A stretch of 64,000 nucleotides of DNA from Galbula dea (GCA_013399015.1 VWZX01010687.1:485828-549827), one strand, 5' to 3'. Shown: positions 34,025 to 47,185, numbered from the stretch's first letter. The notes: a model not told the origin generated them from the letters alone. A program made the numbers and translations.

Positions 34025-36387
34025 CCTTCCCACTCTGCTGAGCACCCAAGGTTTCAACAAGAGTGGAAGTCAATGGTAGTAGAACAAGGAAGGTTCAGAT
34101 AAAGAGAAGAAAAGAGCTAGACAAGCAGACACCTGTCTGTGAGCTGGTCCATGTGTAGGACAGGAAGAAAGGCTGGAGAAGGAGCTCCTCCTGGGCACTG
34201 TGGTTTGGTTACACCAGCCAAAGGACAGAGATCCAGCCATGGAAATACAGCTGTGCTCGTGGAAGAGGTGATAGACTGGCAAAGTCAAATCTCTTCAGAA
34301 GCAAAATTAACTGTGATTACCTGATGCAAGACATCACTCAAACCAATCAAATTGTTATTTTGGGAAACCATAAATTTGTATCCAGAGTCAGTTTGTCACT
34401 CATTAAAATCTTATAAGAATGATTAGGAAATGATCTTAATAAGCAAATGTTCTCCTCTTTTTCATGCAATATCTTAAAATACAGGATGATCTCACCTGGC
34501 TCTTACATGACCCCTGACCACCTCACAAGGAATTCTTTTTATTCTCATCTTTACTGGTGGCATTGGGCCCAGTCTAGTTCTTTCTGGTGCAACCATAGAT
34601 GCAGTCTCCTTGCCACCATCTTTACCTGGACCAGGAGGATTGCCCTGGCATGTTATATCTCTAATTCACTACTGCCAACTGATTGCTTGCTTCCCAGGGC
34701 TAGGGACAGAGTAATGCTGTGGTGACCATGAAGTGTGTGAAGAAATAAAAAGGAAGAGGAACCCTTATGCATCCTTATGAAACAAGTGAGTGTCATCCAG
34801 AGCAGCCTCATAACTCTTCCATGTTTTAAGGCAAATTTGTTTGGTGACTACCCTTGATGGTTACTTAGGCCACTTTTACCAGCACTTTTGGCTCACTTGA
34901 AAAGCTGTTCTTGCTAGGAAAACCCCCACAGGAGAGACTTCACACATCAGTCCAGTGGCTTTTCATGGGTGCTGCATATCTGTAGGCTCAACCCTCAACC
35001 TGGGGGTCTTATTTTATTTTAAGGGACTTCCCTGAAAGGCAGCATTGTTAAGATATACAGAAGTAAGCAGAGTTGTTATTATTGTTTAAATTACATTTGG
35101 AAAGGGGGTGAGAGGGTAGGCTTAGGTCTATACTGTTTCTTTGGCTTGCCACAGGGGCATATTTTGCCCACAAGCATATGTCCTATTCTTCAGTGATATA
35201 TCCCTTGCTTTCTTAGAATTGCCCTTGTAAAATAATGGCCTGCATCTGCACATGAAAAGAAGCACAGATCATTTTGTATCCTTAAAACTAAGAGGTAAAC
35301 CATATGGGAGAAACAATAGAAAAAATTCTCCAGAACACAAATTTAAATAAATAAATTAAAAGTTGTTGGGGTTTGGTGTTTTTTTTTTTTTAAGGAAAAA
35401 AAGAAAACCCAAACACCACCCAATAACAGTTTATGAAGAGGAACAATTTCAACTGCAAGTTGCTGTAATACAAATGCAGCAGAGAATTCACTTTACCTTT
35501 CAATTCTACTTTTCGTGGCAGGAGCTGCAGGCAATTGAAAAGCAGTTGAGATGGGTACTTCTTAAGCTTCCTTTACAATAGAATAACTACAGAAAACCCA
35601 AGGGATTCAAGTGCCCAACAGGTTAAGAGCAGTTTTATTTAATACATTGTCCTGCTTGGCTGAAAGAGAATGGTGATCCCTTGAACAGACCTTTTTGATT
35701 TGCTTTCAGCTCGTCCCTGCTCCACAGTTCCATTCTCTATTTCTTTCTCTCTGTATCTAGAATAAAAAAAAATAAAATAAAAAAAAATCATAAATGCCAG
35801 TGTGACACATTTTCTGAAAGTGACAACATGGTTTAGAAACTGTCAGTGCCTAATGAAGCATTGCAGCTCTATTTTATAAGCTGTGATTATCATGATCATT
35901 TTACTGATACATGTATGGATTTGACATCTGCAACCCTTTAGCCTCTTAAATAATCTGGTCAGCAAAACTGCTCCTATGTAGGTCAATTTAACCATTTCTT
36001 TCTAGGTTTTATGGTGGTGTTTTGAGTCTTAGGCTCTGGGTGTGTTTGCTTCTTCCCTGTTGGAAACAGCAGAGGAGACTTGGAAGATGTTCAGGAAACT
36101 CAGTTATAAACTCAGGAACTTCTTATTACTTAGTATATTTGCTCAAGGCAATGCATCAGGCAAGTAACAGTGACAGAAAGGCTCTGACCCAAGAGTTAAA
36201 AGCACAGACCAGAAGTATTCCTCCTGCTGCTCTCAGGTTATCAAAATCTTTGGTTAATTGTAACTCTTCTCCTACAGATCTTGAGGTGACGGGACTAATA
36301 ATGTGGCTGTAGGAATGGGTAGAGAAGGAAAAGGAAATGAAAAAACAGGAATTAGCTGAGGGACTGGCATTAGGAAAGAACCTGTAT

Positions 36388-36550
36388 TATAGAGGTGGGA
36401 GATGTCCCATCCCTGGAACCATTTCAGGTCAGGTTGTTTGGGGTTCTGAGCAACCTGATCTAGTTAGAGATGTCCCTGATCACTCCAGGGGGTTGGATTA
36501 GATGGCCTAGAAAGGTCCCCTCTAACCTAAGCCATTCTATGATTCTCTGG
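36388..36550 (+). mobile_element. CR1 3'-end fragment, about 160 bp
   Basis: It contains agaggtgggagatgtcccat, ggttctgagcaacctgatct, agttagagatgtccctgatc, ggttggattagatggcc and a ccattctatgattct tail. This subfamily (gcaacctgatctagtt) matches the minus-strand fragment at 50142-50281. Confidence 0.93.
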
Positions 36551-36810
36551 ATGAAAACAGAAGTAGTTGGTATCTTTCTCCAGTTGTCAGACTTATGCAC
36601 TGTGGCAGCACAGGATAAAATCCTGTGCTGTGTGTTTCTTCACCTGCCTTTGCATGGCCTTAGCTCCCATGTGATGGGCTTGGTTTCAGTGGAAGGAGTG
36701 GAAGCAATGCTGAGGGCAATCAAGCTGTTGCTGACCCAAGATGGGGAGGGAATGGTGCAGGAGCTGTGTGTTCAAACCCAGGACAGCAGATGTGCAAGGC
36801 ACACACACCT
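36551..36810. other. Short spacer between CR1 fragments
   Basis: About 260 bp of non-repeat sequence without recognisable features. A frame that runs through it into the next CR1 fragment is chance. Confidence 0.45.
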
Positions 36811-36973
36811 TGCTGCCCAGAAAAGTGGTGGAGACACCATTCCTGGCAGGATTTAAGAGACTTGTAGATATGGTGCTGAAGGACATGATTTAGTGATGAC
36901 TTGACCCAGATTTTGGCTGGTTAAGAGTTGAGCTTGTTGATCTTAAAGGTCTCTTCCAATTCTATGATTCTTG
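36811..36973 (+). mobile_element. CR1 3'-end fragment, about 160 bp
   Basis: It starts tgctgcccagaaaagtggtg and continues through acaccattcctggcagg and ggacatgatttagtgatgac to gttgagcttgttgatctt, tcttccaattctatgatt. This is the ggacatggtttagtggtgac subfamily, diverged. Confidence 0.9.
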
Positions 36974-37006
36974 TGCATGAAGGCACAATTCAGTAGATAC
37001 ATGAAT

Positions 37007-37047
37007 AATCACAGAATAATTTGGGTTGGAAGGGTCCCTAGGCTGAA
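37007..37047 (-). mobile_element. CR1 3'-terminal stub, minus strand, about 40 bp
   Basis: Only the terminal part remains: aatcacagaataatttgg and ttggaagggtcccta, which reversed gives taggga cccttccaa and a tctgtgatt tail. Short, so confidence is limited. Confidence 0.65.
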
Positions 37048-37218
37048 GATCAGTCAGGTTGCACAGGGATTTCTCCACCAAGAGTGAACTCTCATACTTG
37101 CAGAAGTTCAGCATGGTGGCTTGCTTTTGCTTTGCTTGGAAGGCAGCTGGTTAGGGTCTAGTTGTGCCTCATTTCACATGACAATTGTGCAGTTTGACAC
37201 TCAGCATGATGTTCAACT

Positions 37219-37346
37219 GAGGCCAGCTTGGGTGGGACTTTGGGTGACCTGATCTAGTGGAAGGTGTCTCTGCCCATGGCAGAAGGGTTGGAACCATATG
37301 ATTTTCCAGGCACCTACCAACCCAAAGCATTCTATGACTCTATGAG
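37219..37346 (+). mobile_element. CR1 3'-end fragment, about 130 bp
   Basis: It begins gaggccagcttgggtggg and contains gacctgatctagtggaaggt, ctgcccatggcagaagg, ggttggaaccatatgatttt and the tail cattctatgactctatgag. It corresponds to the ccctgggcaacctgatctag subfamily of 14485 and 30538. Confidence 0.9.
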
Positions 37347-39271
37347 TCTGCTATTCCATGAGTCTACCTCATCAGAAGTTTATCATGTTCATAAAAGAAA
37401 TCTCCAAAACTCTTCCTGAGCTGTGCCTCCACTCCTTGATCACCACCAAAATTTCACTGTTAGTCTCAAAGCTAAGAAGCCAAATTACCTGTGGCTTGCC
37501 TAATGATTTTATTTCCCTTGGAAAACTAGAAGTTTTAACATTGAAAATATACTAACTGTACCAGTGTCCCACTACCCTCAGCTCCTTTTCATGGAAACAG
37601 GTCTGTCTGTTCTTTTTCACTTGGAAATTGAGGTGCTTACTCAAGCAGCCAGACAGAAGGAGTGCAGAAGACCTTAAGACAGCTCCAAACCCAAATGCAG
37701 CAGTATAAGAAGTGCTGTCAATGATGTTCACAAGGTAAGGGCCACAGCATTCAGGCACTTGTGCTAGATAATTCATTGCTGTGCATGAACAGCTGATGGC
37801 AGGGGTAGCACCACCAGACACCAAATTCAAGGGAAGTTAAGTGATTCACATGGATGTGTGTCCCTGTCTGTGTGTGTGTGTGTGTGTGTAGAGATACTTG
37901 CAAATAAACAAATACTAACCAGATTTTAACATCAGTTTACAGGTAACTTGGCTTGCAGCAAATGCTAATTTGTGCCTCTTCCTGGAAACCACCTACAGAT
38001 AGCCAAGAACTAAAGAAACCTTGAAAACTGTCATAGCAACATTTCAGATTGCAGTTGGGAAGCCTGTGCAATATTGGTGCCTTTCTTCAAAACTGACATC
38101 CTAAAATTCATGTTTAACATCCAGCACCTGTTCAGTGCTTTTCTGAACCAGGGCCATCCACAATAACAGTCACTTGCCCATGCTCTTTATTGCATGACCA
38201 ATTTTTAACCCATGGGATGCAGTCTCTGCAAAAATTGACCAAACTACTTCCTCCAGATCAATTGCCTCATGAACTTGCCTGAAATAAAATAAGCTCTCTC
38301 TTTTTCACATGCAACTGTAGCATAATCTTCATAAAGCAGTACTCACAGATGGGAACTCATTCCCCTTTCTAGTCTTCTTGGTAAACAGATTTTTCCTATA
38401 AGAAATGATGAGATGAAATTCATTCCTGGAACAGTGAGTACAAGCCTGTGAGAGATCTCAAGGATCTTGTTTTCATTTTCCAGTTACTGTACAGATCAAA
38501 TAATCATGAGTGCCCAGTTAACAGCTAGGCTGGGTCAGAAGGTCTTCAAAACTACAGATGGTTCATGGCCCTGCAAGATTGGCTACTACCTACCGCAGAT
38601 TCAGCAGGGATGTACAATAGATTAGCTACTAGTTGGAGGCTCAGCCCTCAGCTGAAGCAGAGAGAGTGAAACCACTATCTTTTAGACAAGCTGGTGGTCT
38701 GATTCCAAAGTTCATGAATGGGTCTGTGGTTCCAAGTAGCAACACCTTCTATTTTCCAGCAGCAGAATCAATGGATGAAGTCCTCAGGTTCAGTTCTGAT
38801 GCAAGAGACTGGAATATTGACTGCCAGATTATACATTATCCATGCTATCTCCTTTGACAAACTCTCCTGAATGTCTCTTTCCCGGTTTTTTTCATCTCAA
38901 CAACACTATGACTCTGTCAGAGACCTGGACAAAAGCTGTACATTATTTTGCTGACCCACAGAGAACACCCCTTGTAGAGGAGCCAGCTCACCCATGCCTG
39001 CACACTGGTACCCTTGTGCTTGCAGTAGAAAGCTGTGGCTGTAGCTCCAGAGAGGCTCTCACAGTTTCCCCAAGCACAGTAACCATCTCCATCCACTGCT
39101 GTCTGCATGCCAGGAGTTTCATGTTCATTTTGGCTTGGTGCCTAGGACTTGGCATGTTGTCCCTGAAGCATATTGCCCATAACCATGAAGGGACCATGCT
39201 TTTCCTTGTACTTCCTTACTGTTCTGCAAGAAGTGCAAGCTGGTCTGTGGTTGTCTTCATTGTAAGGGATG
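37347..39271. other. Unique sequence, no gene recognised
   Basis: About 1.9 kb. A (TG)n microsatellite lies at 37869-37889. A minus-strand frame at 37552-37830 is open for 92 codons, but I see no family motif and no pair of splice borders. Nothing else was recognised. Confidence 0.5.
37869..37889. repeat. (TG)10 microsatellite
   Basis: Twenty-one bases of uninterrupted tg repeat, preceded by imperfect tgtg-rich sequence from about 37854. Confidence 0.9.
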
Positions 39272-39852
39272 AGTGTATTAAGAAGAGTGTGACCAGGAGG
39301 TCAAGGGAGGTTCTCCTTCCTCTCCACTCTGCCTTAGTCAGTTCTGGGTCCAGTTCTGGGCTCCCCAGGTCAAGAGAGACAAGGAACTACTGGAGAGAGT
39401 CCAGCAGAGGCCAGGAAGATGCTGAGGGCACTGGAGCATCTCTGGCAGGAGGAAAGGCTGAGAGCCCTGGGGCTGCTTAGCCTGGAGGAGAGCAGCCCCA
39501 CAGGGAAGCCACTCAATGCCCAGCAAGAGCTGAAGGCTGGGGGCAAGAGGCTGGGGCCAGACTCTGCTGAGTGGTGCCCAGGGACAGCCCAAGGGCACTG
39601 GCTACCAACTGGAACCCAGGAGGTTCCATCTGAACAGGAGAAGAAATTTGTTTGTTGTGAGGGTGTTGGAGCCCTGGCCCAAGCTGCCCAGAGTGGTTGC
39701 AGAGTCTCCTTCTGTGGAGAGATTCCCAAGGCAGCTGGAGGTGACCCTGGGCATCCTGCTGTAGGTGATCCTGCTTTAGCAGGGTGTTGGACTAGATGAT
39801 CCCCAGAGGTCAGTCCCTTTCACCCCCACCATGCTGGGATTCTGGGATCCTG
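39272..39852 (+). mobile_element. CR1 LINE, 5'-truncated, about 580 bp
   Basis: It starts agtgtattaagaagagtgtg and encodes TRRSREVLLPLHSALV, then a LLERVQ-type stretch, LEHLWQEERLRALGLLSLEE and a gttggagccctggcccaagc segment. It ends ttggactagatgatcccc with an agcatggtggggg-like inverse tail feature (caccatgctgggattctggg). A small internal deletion near 39340 removes part of the ALVRPQLE-type region. Bases 39341-39416 are identical to 58651-58726. Confidence 0.95.
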
Positions 39853-40904
39853 TAAGACTCATTATGAATCAAGTAATTCTTATCTCCCTCTGCTTTTGAT
39901 GGCAGATTTCCTGTGCTCAAAATGCCTCTTGAAAAATGCAGATTTTCTTCCTTTTCCTTTCTGTATTGACCCCAGTCACAGGCTCACCTCCTCACTGACC
40001 TTCTGGCTAGCATTTGTAAAGGAGATTAAAAGCTTCTTGCTCTTCCCTTGTTGTCTGTTTTATGTGATGCTCAACCCCAGAGAACACCAACACTCATGGT
40101 GGGACTCTTGGACAAGATCAAGGGAAGCTGGACACAAACACTGGAAGACTCCTTTGAGATTCTTCATCCCATAGAGTCAGCTGCTCTCTGTTGGACCATC
40201 TTACAATTAGTGCAGACTGTTTCTGTCCCCTTCTGTTGGCTGAACACTTGCAGACACTAAGCCTATAAAGCATGTGCACAGTCTCTCTTTTTCTTTTTTT
40301 GCCCTTATTTCTCTCTCACACAAACCAAAACCCAGACACACACACATACACAGAGTCACAGCTTGTCAACAGCTTTAGCAAAGTAAAATACAAATGATAA
40401 TTAGAAACATGTGACCCTAGAAAAGCAGCAGAGAAACTAAAAGGTCATCTTTTTTTTTTTTCCAAATGACCTAATTAGAAAAGCCTGGAGTGTTGGCTAC
40501 AACATAATGGTTTTACACAGCTTTCTAACATAGACTTCCTCTTTTAAAACAGCACAATTTAGTGCTCCTGCAGAAAGAAAAAAAAAAAAAAAGGAAAGAA
40601 ATAAAAAAGAAATGTGAATTGGCATTTAATGCCAGCAAAATTAGGCCTCACAACAACACCTGCCTCAAGCAATCTCCAGCCTGTTAGATCTATCAACGGA
40701 GCGTTGCAGATTTGCCATCCCATAATGACCATTGAGAAGCCAGCACCAGGACTGCTGCCAGCTTTCAAGAGAGCCTGAAGAGCCACTCCAGCATCACATG
40801 GAGCAAGCAGGCAGGTGGGGCTCAAGCACACCCCTGCCCACATCTTCCCCTTCCTACGCCATCCGATTGGATCATCCTCACCTTGGCTGAGCTGGAGGCA
40901 ACAT

Positions 40905-41030
40905 GCAGAGGAGAAGGGGTGATGGAAGAAGGAGGTGAGGAGGTGGAAGTGTGAGGAAAGGCAGAGAAAGATGAGAAAAGCAAAGTAGGGGCCAGGGCAG
41001 AAGAGAAGGAATGGAGGAAGATTTCTTGCC
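40905..41030. repeat. Purine-rich (GA) low-complexity tract
   Basis: About 125 bp dominated by ggaag, gagg and agaaa words on the plus strand, with few pyrimidines and no strict period. Confidence 0.7.
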
Positions 41031-41119
41031 TGGGATCAGCTCAAAGAGAAGATCACAGGGTGCAGCTGGGGGATTTGCTGAGTTTGGGTGTCACCTCCTC
41101 ACCTCTCACTCCATGCTCC

Positions 41120-41320
41120 TGTTGAATCGTTCTCTTTTGTTCTGGTGAGCATGCATGCCCATTTATTCCTGCAAAGCTATTAATCCAGGACTTATTCATC
41201 GTTTAGTGAAGCTATATTTAGTTTATGGCTTTTCCCCATAAATCAAACCCTGAAGGCTCCTCGATTTTCAATGGTTTAATTATGGCAGCTATTCCCAAGC
41301 TGTAGGGCACGTCCCCACCC
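41120..41320. other. Candidate conserved non-coding element
   Basis: Unique AT-rich block with several developmental-type motifs: ctattaatccagg (contains TAATCC, the OTX/PITX core), cccataaatcaaa, caatggtttaattatgg (SOX-like and TAATTA cores) and tgcatgcc. There is no open frame across it and no transposon. Assignment rests on motif density and the absence of insertions; conservation is untested. Confidence 0.25.
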
Positions 41321-44300
41321 TGATGGGAGTGCAAAGGAGCTGCAAGATCGGCTCAGGACAGCAGCGAGGGGAGGATGTGAGCTGTCTCTCAGGCTGGAAG
41401 CAGTGTAACCAGGACACCATGGATCTAGCCTGAGCTAATTAGAGAGAAGGACAGAGTTCATGGAGGAAGAAAGAGCTAGAGAAAATAGCTTGGGAAGCAC
41501 CCAGTTAAGGCCACGGTCTGGATTATTAAAGGCAGTGAAAGTAGGTTTCTGTGAGTTCAGCTGAAGAGAAGCCCTAGCTTTCAGATAGCAGCCAGGCTCA
41601 AAACTTTGAACCCATTCTAAAGGTGGGAGGAACATGAAGCTTCCACATCCATGTCCCCCCCAGGGGCTTAGAAGTTCCCTGCTGACAGGGGTTTCATTGG
41701 GAATCGAGAGCGTTGCCTGTTTCTCAGGCAGCCTCCGTGTCCCATAGGATTGAGCTGGATGCAGCAGCATGGAAAAACATCATATATTGTGCATGTAATG
41801 TGCTGCTTAACCATTTTTTTCCAAGCTTACAGAAGCATGTGATCTTCATTGAAAACTGTGCACATGCCAAGTACAGAGCTGCACATTCAAGCTCCATTTG
41901 AGAGTCTGTGATGGGAAAAAAAAAAAAGAAATACACTTTGTTGGTGAAAAAAACATCATATTTCCCCAGCTTCATTGGCCTGAAATGGCTATGTGGATTT
42001 TATTCAGCTGTTGATTTTTCAGTTTGCTCTGATTTGGGAGGAATAAATGTTAACTTTTTGCCTCAAAGGTAGATCTACTAGGAAAGCCACTGAAAATAAC
42101 AAGAGTAGTGATGGTACAATGATGTTATGTGTTAATCATGGTTTCCTCATGGTAATAGTTTTGGTGATAGTGGGTGGGTATCTCGTCCATAATTAGACAG
42201 GGGCACTTAGATATGCTCAGTGCTTACAATACACAACCCAGAACAAAAATAAAGAAGCCTCAGCAAGATGCCATGTCATTTCTAGTACAAGTTATGTGAA
42301 CACTTGAGGTTAGAGAGTGTCAGTTTGCATCTTCCCTGTATCACAGTGAAAATGTGGCCATTATCCCCAAGACTCTTCTTTTTTTTTCCTCTCCATGCAT
42401 CCAAGAACTACCAAGTCTCACTGAGGCAGGATCAGGTCCCTGTAAAACACTAACACCTGCATGGGGCTGTCTGTTGATCTGGGGAGAATCAGGTCACTAA
42501 GACACAACTTGGTTTCAAAGGCTGAAAGGTACTAATTTCATATGCCAGTACATCTATCAGATCACAGGGAGACTGAGGAAATGCTTTTATCTTTAAAGTG
42601 ACAGACATTAATAATGTTACCAGTATTTCCCTTCTATATAACTTTAATAGTCTGGGGACTCTTCAGTGTCTGCATAGTGTGAAAGCTTCTGAAATAGAAA
42701 AGGCAGTGTCCTCTTCAGAGTTACTAACATTGCCAGCATGGGTGTGGGAAGATGAAATATGGTCTCAGGAAAAAGAAAAGATTGGAGAGAAAAGGGGAAA
42801 GCCATAACTGTTTAAGGAGAGGTATATTATCTAGACACTCATCATGACAGTGTTGAAGGTGATTCTGTAAAAAGACCAGCCCCAGAGTGGTGTTGGAGCC
42901 ACCAACTCAAGCAGGGATGATTTGGGCTGAATCCCCCCTTGCAGGTGTGCATGGAACACGCATTGCTAGAGACCTCGCTAAGTCAATGGGAAATTTACTA
43001 CCCCATGCAAAGTGAGGTCCATAGCATGAACTCTGGAAAGCCCAAACCACAAGCTCCAAGTATGATCTGGATGAGAAATGTCTCACCTCTTTGCTCAGAG
43101 CATCATAGTCTCTGCAGCTTCCCTCACCCTTCCCCAGATGAGGTCCTGGGAACAAGTGGTCAGAAAATGGCTGCTTAATCTTAAACAAAATGTAAATGAA
43201 TAAAGGACTCTCTTGGGATTGCAGGTCATATTTTAATAATCTCAGGTTAATGAGATGTCAATCTTCCCTCCACCCCAGAGTAAGAAAAAGTGACCAAAAA
43301 AAACCCCTCTTAATTCTTTTTATGTACATGCCATTGAAGGAGTTCTGCATTGTGTGCTTCTGATATACATCTGTCTGGACCACAGCAGTAAGTTCATGAC
43401 AAGGACATGACAAGCACAATCTACCTTTGCTCTTACTCCAGCCTCAAAAAATCTCCTAGCAGGGTGCCAACATGCATCTCAGCTGGATGAAACAGGAGCA
43501 AGCATACCATGACCTGAAAGGAGACTAATCACTGGAACTACACCCAAAATGAGTTTCTCCTGATTCATGTGAGAATTAGCAGAGAGAAAGTACCTCCTGG
43601 GCAGAATATAATGCAGCAATGAGTGGTGTGGGTTGAGTGGACATCCTTGCAGGTAGTACTTACTGTCTGCCCCATGTACTGAGCGTTTAGCAGCCTGTCT
43701 GGGTCATTACATTTTCTTTTTTCTCTCTTTTCTTCCCAAGCTAATGGAGCTCCTGCGAATGGTTCAGTAATGGAACTCTGTGGGGAGTTAGTGTCCCTGC
43801 TTTTTTGTCTTCTCACCTTACTTAATCATCTATCTAATACAGGACCTATATTAGCCATTTCATATAGGAGCTGAGCCTTTGCCAAAACACAGCAGAGCTC
43901 AGAGGGTGGGGAAGAGAGATCACAGAGGCAGCAAACCGCACAACTTTTTGGTTGTGCAGCGTGAATTTAGTCACTACTACACCACACCTGCTTCTCTTTA
44001 AAAATCAATGGGAAACAAAACAAAAGGAAAAATACCCCAGTAAAAAGGATACAGGTGAACAGTCAGATTTATTTACTGAAGTTCCTGTAATCTGAACTTC
44101 TGTTCTTTAAGATACTTTTCACCAGCATGACGTTAGGACTGCACAGGGAGGTTTTTACAACGGCAGCAGCGATTCATTGCCTTTGTTAAAGGTTAGTTGA
44201 AAGCGTGTGCAGAGCAGATCTATAGGAAATCTGCAGGATACTCCATTTGGTTCATGAGATTCAAGCTCACTGCAGATTGTACAGTCACAGCTTCCCATTT

Positions 44301-46169
44301 CTGCTGGAAATACTACAAGTTATTCTATTATTTTTATTTATTATGATTAGCTATAATGTCTAGATATGGTAACTGAAGGGTACCCAGCTCCCACCGCTTC
44401 TCACTTCCAGTCGCCCACTTTCTCTTTCTTTCCCTTCCACACACACGCTTCACTGATCTGAATTCCACATTTATTTTCATCAGAGAAACAGATTTAGTTG
44501 ATTACAGAAAGTTGCTCATTCCTAAGTGGAAAGATTTTTGCTTTGTTTGGCAAAAGGAAGCATTTTTAACAGGTTTGGGTTTTCAGAGTTCGCATTTCAT
44601 AAGCTCACTCAGTGGAGGCAGCTTGAGGAGAAAGAGAAATAGAGTATGCACAAACAGCTCTGCAAAATAAGGTCCTTCTAACACCAATTGCTTTATTACC
44701 TCAGTATCAGGTTCACAAAGTTTCTTAACTCACAGAAATCCTGTGCATGAAATAATTGCTTGTTTTCCTCTCAGTCTACTGTTGCGCTCAGTGAACACCA
44801 AGCCAGACAACTGGCAGGGTCTGTTGCTGCTGTCTGATTATTAACACAAGCTGCAGGGTTTGCAGGGTCTGCACAAGGGACTAACTTGTTTGTGCTGACC
44901 TACCAGAACCCCAAAACACTCCTTTCTGCATCGATGTGACACACTGAGGCACCAGCTGCTGCCAGCCAGAGCCCAGCGCCTGGCTGGACTCGCGCAAGCA
45001 TCCCACTTGTGGCTGACAAAGAAGGAAATGTTGCAAAGGTTATCTGTGCCTTGAAGGCAACACCAGGCCCAGGAACTCACTCTTTTTTTTGAAGCTGTCA
45101 CTTGGGGACTGCTGAACATGTATATTATGACTGTAGGAGTGAAGCTCAGACGTGAGGCATGCAAGAAATGGAGTTCTCACTAGGGGCTGGGAGAATAATT
45201 CAGGAGGAAATCTCTTTTTTTTTCCCCTTTTTTACTTAACAGAACCAAATCAAATAGCTATATTCCTTGACTGCTTGGAAATTAAACACAGAGAGAGTTC
45301 CTGGACTGTTCAACTCTGGCACCCAGAAGGTACAGGAGGCTAGTGAGGGGTGAGCAGGAGGTCTCTCTTAGTGCGCCCACGGGAGAAATAAATTGGGAAG
45401 CCACTCTAGCAGAGCCCCATGCTGCTGCAGCAAAAGCTGGTGAGGGTACAACTCTTGTCCAAAGAACAAATCCCTCTCTGAAAGAGCATGTTTAGAGACT
45501 TTGTTTTGGAGGTTTCCTCTACTTTCCTCCACCCTCCCTGGAGAAAGGAAGCAAGATGCTGGATTGTGGATGGTCAGGCAGCAGCGGACATGAAGCTCTG
45601 CACAGAAGCTCCTATTCCCAAAGATTCTAGAGCAGCAAAAATAAAATATGCTGCTGTGATCACCCCCTGCAGCTAATCTCTGCTGGTAGGTTGTTCCAAA
45701 ACTTGCAGAAGCCATGCCCAGAACTGCAAACTGTGGCACAAGACAAGGGGGAGGCCATAAACTTGACTTTACTGTGGGTTTTTAGACCTGCAGATAGACA
45801 ATAAATAACGTGGTAAGCATCGCTCCAGGCAAGCAGCACTGCCTTGCACAGAGACAGTCAGCAGGACAGTGTGTTACAGCTTCTGGAAGCCACAGTAATT
45901 ACTGAAACAAGAACTCCTTATTGTATCAGCATCAGTATAGGACTAAGAGGTAGATGCTATCCTCCTGATGATCTAGAAACATCCTGGTATATGGTGTGGG
46001 GAGCCTTGGGCAAAAGCACAGCTGAACTCTTTGGGCCACAGAGCTGGATAATCAAGTTTTCAGGGAGCTGCCTGGTGGTACAGCCAAGCCAGATAGTGGT
46101 TGGCACTTCAGGGACCAGCAGCTACCCTGAATCCTTGCAGCTCATCCAGGTAATACTTGCACTTGAGAG

Positions 46170-46342
46170 CCATTGGCCCAGGCTGCCCAGGGCAGTGGTG
46201 GAATCACCATCCCTGGAGGGATTTAAAAAACATCTAGATGTGGTCCTCAGGGACATGGTTTAGTGGCATGGGGGTGATAGGCTGATGGTTGAACTTGATG
46301 ACCTTAGAGATCTCTTCCAACCTTCACGATTCTGTGATTCTG
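46170..46342 (+). mobile_element. CR1 3'-end fragment, about 173 bp
   Basis: It starts cattggcccaggctgcccag, then gggcagtggtggaatcacc, ggacatggtttagtgg, ggttgaacttgatgacctta, ctcttccaacc and tgtgattctg. This is the ggacatggtttagtgg subfamily. Confidence 0.94.
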
Positions 46343-47146
46343 GGTAGGGGAGAAACTGAGTTGCACAGAAGCATAGAGCATCTTCCAGCCTAACTGCCCT
46401 CACAACCACAGACCAAAGGTAGGATTTTACAACCATGATTTCTTCTGTAAAGCCACCCCTGAAGTTCTTCCTCAGGGCTTACTCAGTTACACTTCAGACC
46501 AGGCTGTGAGCTTTCTTAAGAAAGGGCCATAAGACAAGGTACACAGATGTTGAACAATGATCTCAACCTTATTTGGTTTTTTGTAACATCTAACTTGTGT
46601 CCTGGAGCATGCCAATGAATCACACATGCAAAATTTGTGGCTTGCTAATAGTAATAATGATATGTTTCTGGATGAGAGTCCTGGATAGGTGAAGAGCTTC
46701 TTGATTGTAGCACACCTTTGGATGACTCAGACAGAAGCATCTTCCTCCTCCAGCAAGTATGTTGGTCTACTGTTTAATGATATCTCATGTCAGACACCTG
46801 AAGGGTCACCATCATATTTTATTGGAGGTGGGAACAATTTACCAAGTAGCAGCAGTGGGTTAATGAAAAATATTTTTTCTTTCTATGAAGTTTGTTTCTT
46901 TTTTTTTCCTCAGAGGCAGAACTGAATGTTCATGTGTAGGACAAATCACCAGTAATTTGCTCTGCTGTTGTTTTGTTCAAATGAACTGTTAACCCATCAT
47001 TTTAATGCCATTTTTACAGCATTTGCTCTATTGTTAGAATCTTCACAGGTTTGTTTAATTATTTGGAAGGTTGGGTGTTTTTTTCTTTTTTGTTTTTTTA
47101 AAGCTGATTACAACTTTATTTTCCAGATCAAACATTTATAGATTAA

Positions 47147-47185
<39 letters not shown>

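Larger units (their letters stand above)
33619..36387. other. Unique sequence with a gap, a poly-G tract and a tandem duplication
   Basis: No gene recognised. It holds the 32-bp gap, the G30 tract and the 72-bp tandem duplication listed separately, an (AAAT)n tract near 35341-35360, a T12-type tract near 35381 and an A-rich tract near 35763-35790. A plus-strand frame at about 35420-35581 gives a Q/L-rich peptide, but nothing identifies it. Confidence 0.5.
39853..46169. other. 6.3 kb without recognised transposons
   Basis: No gene and no CR1 tail was found on either strand. It contains an (AC)-rich stretch near 40325-40350, a purine-rich stretch at 40905-41030, and AT-rich unique blocks near 40640-40780, 41120-41320 and 44100-44300. 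Reading frames reach about 139 codons (45844-46263, partly CR1) without a recognisable product. A CR1-like phrase near 42881-42905 is too short to call. Confidence 0.55.

Noticed and set aside
35420..35581. Q/L-rich plus-strand frame, faintly homeodomain-like
   Set aside because: Key homeodomain residues (WF.N..R) are absent and the frame begins in a low-complexity tract.
37552..37830. 92-codon minus-strand frame as an exon
   Set aside because: The peptide is not low-complexity, but no acceptor/donor pair brackets it and no family motif is visible.
42881..42905. CR1-like phrase (cagagtggtgttggagccacc)
   Set aside because: Only about 25 bp resemble the CR1 cagtggtggagtcacc segment, with no tail or further match.
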